Assembly: GCA_037190665.1 (NCBI GenBank)
Contig: JBBCJT010000125.1
Coordinates: forward strand, 1-49,899
Reading direction: 5' to 3'
Source of the DNA: JBBCJT01 sp037190665
GTDB taxonomy: Bacteria; Pseudomonadota; Alphaproteobacteria; Acetobacterales; Acetobacteraceae
Length of the DNA stretch: 49,899 nt
Positions within the stretch are counted from its first letter, which is position 1; each line of letters begins with the position of its first letter. Both the position numbers and the translations under genes were made by a program. This document shows positions 23,917 to 31,320 of this stretch, piece after piece. Under the pieces are notes generated by a model. It did not search any database and was not told the DNA's origin. It saw nothing but the letters and a program-made list of their open reading frames with translations.

Positions 23917-25410
23917 ATGATCGAAAACCTCACGCTCGGCCTGTCGGTCGCACTCACCTTCCACAATCTCCTCTTCGCCTTCATCGGCTGCATGATCGGC
24001 ACCGCGATCGGCGTGCTGCCGGGCATCGGCCCCGTGGCGACCATCTCGCTGCTGCTGCCGCTGACCTTCGGCGTCGAGCCGGTGACAGCGATCATCATGC
24101 TCGCCGGCATCTACTACGGCGCGCAGTACGGCGGCTCCACCACGGCCATCCTGCTCAACCTGCCGGGCGAGGTCTCGGCGGTGGTGACCACGCTCGAAGG
24201 CTACAAGATGGCGCGGCGCGGCCGGGCCGGTGCCGCACTCGCGATCGCCGCACTCGGCTCGTTCTTCGCGGGCACGGTGGCGACCATCGTCGTCGCGGCG
24301 TCCGGCCCGCTGCTGACCTCGGTGGCGCTGTCCTTCGGTCCGGCGGACTACTTCTCGCTGATGTTGCTGGGCCTGATCATCTCCGCGGTGCTCGCCCAGG
24401 GCAGCGTGGTGAAGTCGGTGGCGATGGTGGTGCTCGGCGTCGCGCTCGGGCTCGTCGGCACCGACGTGCAGACCGGCCAGCAGCGCTTCACGTTCGGCAT
24501 CCCGGAACTGTCCGACGGCATCGGCTTCGTGTCGCTGGCGATGGGCATCTTCGGCATCGCCGAGATCATCCTGAACCTGGAGAAACCGGAGAACCGCAAC
24601 GTCTCCGTCGCCAAGGTCGACAGCTTGTGGCTGACGAAGACGGAGATGCGGCGCGCAACGCCGGCGGTGCTGCGCGGCACGGCGGTCGGCTCGATCCTCG
24701 GCATCCTGCCCGGCGGCGGCGCGGCGCTGTCCGCCTTCGCCTCCTACATGATGGAGAGCAAGCTCTCGAAGTACCGGCACGAGTTCGGCACCGGTGCGAT
24801 CGAAGGCGTGGCGGGGCCGGAGAGCGCCAACAACGCGGCCTCGCAGACCTCCTTCATCCCGCTGCTGACCCTCGGCATCCCGGCCAACGCCGTGATGGCG
24901 CTGATGGTGGGCGCGCTGATCATCCAGGGCATCCAGCCCGGCCCGCGCATGGTGGAGGCCCAGCCGGAGCTGTTCTGGGGCCTGATCGCCAGCATGTGGG
25001 TCGGCAACCTGATGCTGCTGGTCATCAACCTGCCGATGATCGGCATGTGGGTGTCGCTGCTGCGGGTGCCTTACCGCTTCCTGTACCCGGCGATCCTGAT
25101 CTTCTGTGCGATCGGCGTGTACTCGCTGAACAACTCCGCCTTCGACGTCTACCAGACGGTGCTGTTCGGCCTGTTCGGCTACCTGCTCGCCAAGCTGAAG
25201 TTCGAGCCGGCGCCGCTGCTGATCGGCTTCGTGCTCGGCCCGATGATGGAGGAGCATCTGCGCCGCGCGATGCTGCTCTCCCGCGGCGATGCGATGGTGT
25301 TCCTGGAGCGGCCGATCAGCGCCAGCCTGCTGGCGATCGGCGCGATTGCGCTGGGCGCGATGCTGCTGCCCGCGATCCGCAAGAAGAAGGACGAGGCGCT
25401 GGCCGAATAG
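23917..25410 (+). CDS. Tripartite tricarboxylate transporter large permease TctA
   Basis: This 497-residue permease has about twelve transmembrane helices and two related halves. The TctA signatures IGVLPGIGPVATISLLLPLTFG, AGIYYGAQYGGSTTAILLNLPGE and, in the second half, LGILPGGGAALSAFASYMMESK and GVAGPESANNAASQTSFIPLLTLGIP are all present. It transports its substrate, typically a di- or tricarboxylate or related acid, with Na+ or H+. It is in operon with tctB and ends at a strong terminator, so the transcription unit is probably just tctB-tctA. Confidence 0.95.
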   Translation: MIENLTLGLSVALTFHNLLFAFIGCMIGTAIGVLPGIGPVATISLLLPLTFGVEPVTAIIMLAGIYYGAQYGGSTTAILLNLPGEVSAVVTTLEGYKMARRGRAGAALAIAALGSFFAGTVATIVVAASGPLLTSVALSFGPADYFSLMLLGLIISAVLAQGSVVKSVAMVVLGVALGLVGTDVQTGQQRFTFGIPELSDGIGFVSLAMGIFGIAEIILNLEKPENRNVSVAKVDSLWLTKTEMRRATPAVLRGTAVGSILGILPGGGAALSAFASYMMESKLSKYRHEFGTGAIEGVAGPESANNAASQTSFIPLLTLGIPANAVMALMVGALIIQGIQPGPRMVEAQPELFWGLIASMWVGNLMLLVINLPMIGMWVSLLRVPYRFLYPAILIFCAIGVYSLNNSAFDVYQTVLFGLFGYLLAKLKFEPAPLLIGFVLGPMMEEHLRRAMLLSRGDAMVFLERPISASLLAIGAIALGAMLLPAIRKKKDEALAE

Positions 25411-25432
25411 GCCGTCCGACCCGCCCGAAACG

Positions 25433-25462
25433 GGGCCGCCGGAGCGATCCGGCGGCCCTTTT
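25433..25462 (+). terminator. Rho-independent terminator after tctA
   Basis: GGGCCGCCGGA (25433-25443), loop GCGA and TCCGGCGGCCC (25448-25458) form a perfect 11-bp stem followed by TTTT. Confidence 0.92.
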
Positions 25463-25541
25463 CGTATGCGGACGCACGCGCCCCGTCTGGACACGGACAG
25501 GCGCTGCACAGCATACCGGCGCGACCTTTCAGGCGGACGCG

Positions 25542-26981
25542 ATGGACGGCAACACTCCCCCGGCTTCGACGACGATCGTTCCGGTGATCCTCTCCGGCGG
25601 CTCCGGCACCCGGCTCTGGCCGGTCTCGCGGGAGAGTTTCCCCAAGCAGCTCTGGCCCCTGGTGTCCGAGCGGACGATGCTGCAGGAGACCGCGCTGCGC
25701 GCCGCCGGCCCCGAATTCGCCCCCCCGGTCGTGGTCACGAACCAGGAGCACCGCTTCCTCATCGCGGAACAGCTTCGCCAGGCGGGCGTGACCGGGGCGC
25801 GCATCCTGCTGGAGCCGACCGGCCGCAACTCCGCCCCCGCCATCGCCGCCGCCGCCGCGCTGATCGCCGCCGACCGGCCCGATGCGGTGCTGTGGATGCT
25901 GGCGGCGGACCACGTGATCAAGGACCTGCCGGCGATGCACGCGGCACTCGCCACCGCCGCCGCCGTCGCGGCCGAGGGCCGGATCGTCACCTTCGGCGTC
26001 AGCCCCTCGGGCCCCGAGACCGGCTACGGCTACATCGAGATCGGCGAGTCGCTGCCCGGCCATCCCGGCGCCCACCGGGTCGCCCGCTTCGTCGAGAAAC
26101 CCGACCCGGCCACGGCGGCCGCCTATGTCAGCGGCGGGCGGCATGTCTGGAACTCGGGCATGTTCGTCTTCACCGCCCGCGCGCTGCTGGAGGAGATGGG
26201 CCGCCACGCGCCGGAGGTCCGCACCGCCGCCGAAGCCGCGCTCGCCGCCGCGTCGGAGGATCTCGACTTCATCCGCCTCGCCCCGTCCTTCGCCGAGGCG
26301 CCCTCGATCAGCCTCGACTACGCGGTCGCCGAGCGGACCGACCGGGCGGCCGTGGTGCCCGTCGATCCCGGCTGGTCCGATGTCGGCTCCTGGGGCGCGC
26401 TGTGGGAGCTGGGGGCCAAGGACGGCGCCGGCAACGTCGCGGTGGGCGACGTGATGCTGGAGGGCGCGACCAACTGCTACGTCCGCAGCGACGGCATCCT
26501 GACCGCCGTGGTCGGGCTGGAGGATGCGGTGGTCGTGGTCGAGAAGGACGCCGTGCTGGCGATGCACCGCGACCGCGCCCAGGACGTGAAGAAGATCGTC
26601 GAGCGGCTGAAGGCAGAGGCGCGCAGCGAGGGCGTCACCCACAACCGCGTCTACCGTCCGTGGGGGTTCTACGAGCGGCTGATCCTGGGCGACCGGTTCC
26701 AGGTGAAGCGCATCGTGGTGTGGCCCGGCCAGAAGCTGTCGCTGCAGAAGCACTTCCATCGCGCCGAGCACTGGGTGGTGGTGCAGGGCACCGCGATCGT
26801 GCAGCGCGACGCCGAGACCCACATGGTGCGCGAGAACGAGAGCATCTACCTGCCGCTCGGCTGCGTTCACCGGATGGAGAACCCGGGGAAGGTGGACCTG
26901 ATGCTGATCGAGGTTCAGTCCGGCTCCTATCTCGGCGAGGACGACATCGTCCGCATCGAGGACACCTACGGCCGGATCTGA
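25542..26981 (+). CDS. Mannose-1-phosphate guanylyltransferase / mannose-6-phosphate isomerase (bifunctional)
   Basis: This 479-residue type II enzyme supplies GDP-mannose for exopolysaccharide or LPS. The N-terminal nucleotidyltransferase domain has PVILSGGSGTRLWPVSRESFPKQ (residues 14-36), LEPTGRNSAPAIAAAA, AADHVI and VEKP; YAVAER and DPGWSDVGSWGALWEL complete it. The C-terminal cupin-type phosphomannose isomerase domain (about 345-479) begins YRPWGFYERL and holds KLSLQKHFHRAEHWVVVQGTA, with the metal-binding His/Glu set. It is monocistronic, 80 bp after the tctA terminator, with no other polysaccharide gene nearby. Confidence 0.95.
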   Translation: MDGNTPPASTTIVPVILSGGSGTRLWPVSRESFPKQLWPLVSERTMLQETALRAAGPEFAPPVVVTNQEHRFLIAEQLRQAGVTGARILLEPTGRNSAPAIAAAAALIAADRPDAVLWMLAADHVIKDLPAMHAALATAAAVAAEGRIVTFGVSPSGPETGYGYIEIGESLPGHPGAHRVARFVEKPDPATAAAYVSGGRHVWNSGMFVFTARALLEEMGRHAPEVRTAAEAALAAASEDLDFIRLAPSFAEAPSISLDYAVAERTDRAAVVPVDPGWSDVGSWGALWELGAKDGAGNVAVGDVMLEGATNCYVRSDGILTAVVGLEDAVVVVEKDAVLAMHRDRAQDVKKIVERLKAEARSEGVTHNRVYRPWGFYERLILGDRFQVKRIVVWPGQKLSLQKHFHRAEHWVVVQGTAIVQRDAETHMVRENESIYLPLGCVHRMENPGKVDLMLIEVQSGSYLGEDDIVRIEDTYGRI

Positions 26982-27052
26982 GATCGGCGGGCGGACGCAT
27001 CCGCGCCTTGGGCTTGCCGCATAAGCGGCGGGCCGCGAGCCGCAGATACTGC

Positions 27053-28267
27053 TCAATGCCCCGCGCAGCCGTCCTCCCCACGTAGCGGATGCTGCAGCAG
27101 CGGCAGGAAGCCGGCGAGCCAGACGCCGAACGCCGCCGACCACAGCAGCGCGGCGATCAGGTAGTGCAGCCCCCACGGCACCACCGGGACGCCGAGTTCC
27201 GGCAGCACCCGCACCGCACCCGCCGCCGCCATCAGCGCCACCGCGGCATGCGCCTGCCACGGCAGGTCCAGCGTGCGCCCGGTGTGGCGCAGGCCCGCGA
27301 TGATAAACACGCCCATCACCGACAGGCCAAGCCCCGCCGCGCCCACCAGATGCCACCCCGTCTGCGCCATCAGCGGTGCGCCCAGCCCGGCCGCGCCGAC
27401 CACCAGCAGCCCCACGCCCGCGAAGGCATTGGCGCCGCCGAGCGCCAGCACATGCGTCCGCAGCACCCCGGCCCCGATGAACCATTCCGCCAGCCGGTCG
27501 AGGAACGCCGCCCCGGCGGCGAGCGCGAGCCACGCCGGCACCGCCGAGTCCGGCAGCAGCAGCGCCGCGACCGCATAGGCCGAGACCAGCGCGCCCGCGA
27601 GGTTCCGCCGCCCCGGATGCGGCCGGTACGGCGTGGTCTCTCCGCTCGGATCGAGCGCGAGGTTCATCACCACCACGTTGATCCGCGACAGCGAGAGCGA
27701 GAACAGCACGAGGAAGATCATCAGCCCCGTTGGCAGCAGCCGGTCCGCCAGTCCGGTCGCCCCGGTCAGCCACGCCACATGGACGCCTACCTGCACCGCC
27801 AGCAGCAGCGCGACCCAGGCCGCGAAGGAGGCATGGCGCAGCGAGCGGCGTTCGATCAGCGGCGCGAGCACGTACCACAGCAGCAGCGCCATGAAGCCGA
27901 ACTCGGTCACCGCCGCCAGCGGCAGCAGTGCGTCCGCGCCGGCCAGCGCGATCAGCCGCCCCGGCAGCCAGAGCCCGAGTAGTGCCAGCAACTCCTTCCC
28001 GTTCCGCCGCCGCGTGTCGGTCCACTCGGGCACCGCCGAGGTGAGGAAGCCGGCCAGCGCCGCGCCGTAGGTGCCGAAGATCATCTCGTAGGCGTGCCAC
28101 TGGCGCGACGGCACGACATCCGCGAGCGGCAGGACGAGGCCGAACAGCCCGACCCAGGCCAGCGGCGAGACCAGCGCGTGCAGCGCGGCGGCGGGGAAGA
28201 ACAGCAGCAGCCCCTCCCGCAGCAGCGGGTGGATGCGGGCGTGTATCCGGGCGTGCAGGCTGCTCAT
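27053..28267 (-). CDS. NnrS family membrane protein
   Basis: This 404-residue inner-membrane protein has about twelve hydrophobic helices. The N-terminal LLREGLLLFFPAAALHALVSPLAW, RQWHAYEMIFGTYGAALAGFLTSAVPEWTDT and the conserved GLRHTGRTLDLPWQAHAAVALMAAAGAVR identify NnrS. NnrS proteins are heme- and copper-containing membrane proteins tied to nitric oxide metabolism or tolerance in denitrifiers. Here there is no nitrite or NO reductase gene nearby; instead NnrS is the last gene of an ABC-importer operon, its ATG overlapping the ATPase stop by 4 bp. That tight coupling suggests it works with the imported substrate rather than with denitrification. Confidence 0.92.
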   Translation of the reverse strand: MSSLHARIHARIHPLLREGLLLFFPAAALHALVSPLAWVGLFGLVLPLADVVPSRQWHAYEMIFGTYGAALAGFLTSAVPEWTDTRRRNGKELLALLGLWLPGRLIALAGADALLPLAAVTEFGFMALLLWYVLAPLIERRSLRHASFAAWVALLLAVQVGVHVAWLTGATGLADRLLPTGLMIFLVLFSLSLSRINVVVMNLALDPSGETTPYRPHPGRRNLAGALVSAYAVAALLLPDSAVPAWLALAAGAAFLDRLAEWFIGAGVLRTHVLALGGANAFAGVGLLVVGAAGLGAPLMAQTGWHLVGAAGLGLSVMGVFIIAGLRHTGRTLDLPWQAHAAVALMAAAGAVRVLPELGVPVVPWGLHYLIAALLWSAAFGVWLAGFLPLLQHPLRGEDGCAGH

Positions 28268-29004
28268 GCCGCGCCCGTGCGCGCGCCGTCCATCAGCTCC
28301 GCGAAGGCGGGATCGGCCGACCATCCCTCGACAATAGCGAACACGTCGCGGTCGCTGCGCGCCCCCGGGCGGCCGGCGATCGGCCGGTCCGCCACGACAC
28401 GGCCACGGGCCGACAGCATCAGCAGCCGGTGCGCGATGCGCACGGCCTCCGACAGATCGTGGGTGACGAACAGCGCGGAGAAATGCTCGCGCGACGCCGC
28501 ACCGATCACCAGATCCTGCAACGCGCGCCGCAGCCCGACATCGACGGCGGTGAACGGCTCGTCGAAGAAGACGATCTCCGGATCGACCGCGAGCGCGCGC
28601 GCCACCGCCGCGCGCTGGCGCATGCCGCCCGACAGTTCCGCCGGGAACTTGTCCAGGTCCTCGATGGCGAGCCCGACCTCCCGCGCCCGTCGCTCCGCCG
28701 CCTGCCGCCGCGCCGCGCCGCGCATCCCACCGACGCGCAGCCCGTAGGCGATGTTCTCCCGCGCCGTCAGCCACGGCAGCAATCGCGGTTCCTGGAACAC
28801 CACGGCATGGCGGCGATAGGCCCGGCGCACGCGCCCGCGCAGCGGGTCGATCAGCCCGGCCGCGATCTGCAGCACCGTGGTCTTGCCGCAGCCGGAGGGG
28901 CCGAGCAGGGCGACGATCTCGCCATCGGCCAGCGACAGGTTCATATCCTCGAACACCTGCCGGCCGAGATAGGCATGGCCCACACCCTCAAGCGCCAGCC
29001 TCAT
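28264..29004 (-). CDS. ABC transporter ATP-binding protein (NitT/TauT-like)
   Basis: This 246-residue ABC ATPase has Walker A GPSGCGKTT (35-43), Q-loop VVFQEPRLLPWLTARENI, signature LSGGMRQR, Walker B EIVFFDEPFTAVD and the switch His in FVTHDLSEAV. The sequence style is that of the nitrate/sulfonate/taurine importer group (SsuB/TauB). Its ATG overlaps the permease stop, and its stop overlaps the nnrS start, so permease-ATPase-NnrS are translationally linked. The last 30 residues vary in the family and carry no recognisable domain. Confidence 0.94.
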   Translation of the reverse strand: MRLALEGVGHAYLGRQVFEDMNLSLADGEIVALLGPSGCGKTTVLQIAAGLIDPLRGRVRRAYRRHAVVFQEPRLLPWLTARENIAYGLRVGGMRGAARRQAAERRAREVGLAIEDLDKFPAELSGGMRQRAAVARALAVDPEIVFFDEPFTAVDVGLRRALQDLVIGAASREHFSALFVTHDLSEAVRIAHRLLMLSARGRVVADRPIAGRPGARSDRDVFAIVEGWSADPAFAELMDGARTGAA

Positions 29005-29819
29005 CGCCGCATGCCCCATGGCAGGCCGGCGCCGCGCCAGCGTTCCAGCCGGTCGCGCATCGGGTGCAGCAGCGCGTATTCGGTGAACAGCGCGAAGGCG
29101 ACGACGACGACGATCAGCGCCATGGCGCGCGGGATGTCGAACAGCACGCGCGCGGTGGCGAGTTCGCCGCCCAGCCCGCCGGCGTTGGACAGCAGTTCCG
29201 CCATCACCGTCACCTTCCACGCCGAGCCCGCGGTCGTGGTCCAGGCCGGGAACAGGTAGGAGACCAGATGCGGCGCGGTGACGGTGCGGAACCGCTGCCA
29301 TGGCCCGGCGCCGAAGGAGCGCGCCATGGCATCCAGGGCCCGGTCGCGCGTGGCGACACCTTCGAGCCCGCCGACGAAGGAGATCGGCAGCGAGGCGACC
29401 ACCACCGTCATCACCGCCGACCCGCCGGTCGCGCCGAACCAGATCAGCGCCAGCACGATCCACGCGATCGGCGGCACGCCGAGCAGCACGGTGACGATGG
29501 GCCGCAGCAGCCGCATCGCAGCGAAGGAATAGCCCGCCGCCACGCCCGCGGCAGTGCCGATCCCAGCCGCCAGCGCGAAGCCCGCCGCCGCGCGCAGCAC
29601 GGTCTCCTCGGCGGCGCGGGCGAAGCCGGGTTCGGCCACGACGGTGGCGACCGCGTGCAGCGTCTCCAGCGGCGCGGGCAGGATGAAGGAGCCGTATAAC
29701 TCATGCCCCGCCTGCCAAGCGGCCGCGAGGCAGAAGAGCCCCGCCGCGCCTGCCCAGGCGGACCAGAGGTAGCGCCCGGTCCATCCGGCCAGCGCGACAC
29801 TGCGTGCAAGCGCGCTCAT
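29001..29819 (-). CDS. ABC transporter permease (NitT/TauT-like)
   Basis: This 272-residue inner-membrane permease has about six helices and the EAA loop region GLEGVATRDRALDAMARSFGAGPWQRFRTVTAP that contacts the ATPase. LPAPLETLHAVATV and LLGVPPIAWIVLALIWFG are typical of SsuC/TauC-type permeases. ATG 29819 is chosen; the frame is open further upstream, but the extension is not permease-like. It is separated from the binding-protein gene by about 500 bp containing hairpin repeats, which may split expression of the operon. Confidence 0.93.
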   Translation of the reverse strand: MSALARSVALAGWTGRYLWSAWAGAAGLFCLAAAWQAGHELYGSFILPAPLETLHAVATVVAEPGFARAAEETVLRAAAGFALAAGIGTAAGVAAGYSFAAMRLLRPIVTVLLGVPPIAWIVLALIWFGATGGSAVMTVVVASLPISFVGGLEGVATRDRALDAMARSFGAGPWQRFRTVTAPHLVSYLFPAWTTTAGSAWKVTVMAELLSNAGGLGGELATARVLFDIPRAMALIVVVVAFALFTEYALLHPMRDRLERWRGAGLPWGMRR

Positions 29820-29962
29820 GCCGGCCAACTCATGGGCTGTGCCGGTACCGATGTTCCGTCTGGCGCGCGACCGCCACACCAACCGCGCGCGAGGCGGTCA
29901 CTGCTGCGCACCGACCGTTTTATACGAGTGGGGCCACTCACCGACCCATGAGGCCGAGACGT

Positions 29963-30212
29963 CACCCCAACCTCTCCCCGGCTCCGGGAGAGGGGAAAAC
30001 CTCTCTCTCCGGCCTGCAGGTTCTTTGCGGAAGGCTTTGCCCACAGCGGGCGACCGACGAGCGGGAGAAGGCAAGGCGCGTCCCGCAACGTCCCCTCTCC
30101 CGCCGGGCGGGAGAGGGACAGGGTGAGGGGGTTTGCGCGGAGGCGAAACCTCATCGTGGTGCTGGTGGACGCACCCTCATCCCGGCCCTCTCCCGCTAGC
30201 GGGAGAGGGGGC
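29963..30212 (+). repeat. Composite hairpin repeat, copy C, inside the transporter operon
   Basis: Most of the 496-bp gap 29820-30315 is repeat sequence. A first hairpin CCTCTCCCCGGCTCCGGGAGAGG is at about 29971-29995. The main copy (30071-30210) has stems CCCTCTCCCGCC/GGCGGGAGAGGG and CCCTCTCCCGCTAGCGGGAGAGGG and the shared middle segment GGAGGCGAAACCTCATCGTGG. It lacks the small inner hairpin of copies A and D. A degenerate fragment (CGGAACGCTCCCTCTCGCGC) follows near 30268. No gene is visible in the gap. Confidence 0.82.
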
Positions 30213-30315
30213 AGATCGCGGCCATTTCGCACAGCTTCCGCCCGCGGGGGCGGGCGGAGACCCCTCGCGGAACGCTCCCTCTCGCGCACAGGTCACTCCT
30301 ACGCCACCGCTCGCA

Positions 30316-31296
30316 TCACAGCGCGTAGAACGCATCCCCCGGCTGCCGGCCGCCGATCAGGCGCGGGTCCTGCGCGGCGAGCGTGTCGAACAGCGCGACA
30401 AGGTCGGGCCGCGCCGCGCTCGCCGCGCGCACGGTCAGATGGCTGTACGGGATCGACGCGGCCACCACGGGCGCCGGCAGCGCGAACGCCGTCGCCGAGA
30501 CGGAAGCCGCCCCCTGCGGATCGCGCATCACGTCGGCCAGCGCCGCGACCAGTCCCGCCTGCAACCGCGCAAGCCCGTCCGCGCCAAGCTGCCCCACCAG
30601 CGCGTCGGTGACGGCAAGTCCGGCCTGCGGGACGCTCGCCGGGCCGACCAGTTCGGCCCACGCCTTCCGGCAATCCACCGCCCGCACGAGACGCGGCCCC
30701 TGGCCGGCATTGGCCCGCGTGATGACGGCGCTGGCGGACGGCTCCGAGAGCAGCGCCGCATCCACGCGCCCGGCGAGGAGAAGCTGCGCCGCCTCGGGCG
30801 GCGAGCCGGCGGTCTCGATGGTGACATCCGTGGGCTGGAGGCCGGCGGCGGCGATCAGGCGGCGGAAGATCAGGTCCGGCATGTCGTTGCGGAACGGCAG
30901 CGCGACACGCTTGCCGCGCAGCCCCGCGATATCCGTCGCCGTGCCTTCCGGCGCGACCGCATAGAGCAGCCCGTCCGTCATCACGTTCGCCAGCCGGATG
31001 CCGAGGCCCCGGTTGTGCAGGTTCGCGGCGACGTTGGTCGGCACGATCACCGCCGCCATCGACCCGGAGCTGACGCCCGCGCGCATCTCATCCGGCGTGC
31101 GCCAGACGCGCAGCGTCGCCCCCTCGCCCAGCGCGCCGAGATGCCCGCCGGCGATCGCCTGGGCGAGGATGATCGACGGCGCGGCCGGCGGGCCCCACAG
31201 CGTGAACGGCGCGCCGGCCCCCACCGCGCGGCGGCCCGGCAGCGTCGCCACGGCGGCGCATGCAAGCAGGGCACGGCGGCGGGTCAGCGTGGACAT
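30316..31296 (-). CDS. ABC transporter substrate-binding protein (NitT/TauT-like)
   Basis: This 326-residue periplasmic binding protein has an N-terminal TRRRALLACAAVATLPGRRAVGAG signal that could be Tat-exported or lipidated at the Cys. The mature part follows the SsuA/NMT1 layout: LWGPPAAPSIILAQAIAGG, a middle GLRGKRVALPFRNDMPDLIFRRLIAAAGL and AQLLLAGRVDAALLSEPSASAVI. It lies 24 bp after the TonB receptor stop and upstream of permease, ATPase and NnrS. The ligand cannot be inferred; the pairing with an outer-membrane active receptor argues for a scarce or bulky nutrient or metal complex. Confidence 0.9.
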   Translation of the reverse strand: MSTLTRRRALLACAAVATLPGRRAVGAGAPFTLWGPPAAPSIILAQAIAGGHLGALGEGATLRVWRTPDEMRAGVSSGSMAAVIVPTNVAANLHNRGLGIRLANVMTDGLLYAVAPEGTATDIAGLRGKRVALPFRNDMPDLIFRRLIAAAGLQPTDVTIETAGSPPEAAQLLLAGRVDAALLSEPSASAVITRANAGQGPRLVRAVDCRKAWAELVGPASVPQAGLAVTDALVGQLGADGLARLQAGLVAALADVMRDPQGAASVSATAFALPAPVVAASIPYSHLTVRAASAARPDLVALFDTLAAQDPRLIGGRQPGDAFYAL

Positions 31297-31320
31297 GGGC
31301 GTTCTCCTGTGTGCTGCGGC

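Noticed and set aside
25179..28100. 973-residue minus-strand open frame spanning tctA, the GDP-mannose enzyme and nnrS
   Set aside because: Runs antisense or out of frame through three well-identified genes; no recognisable domain.
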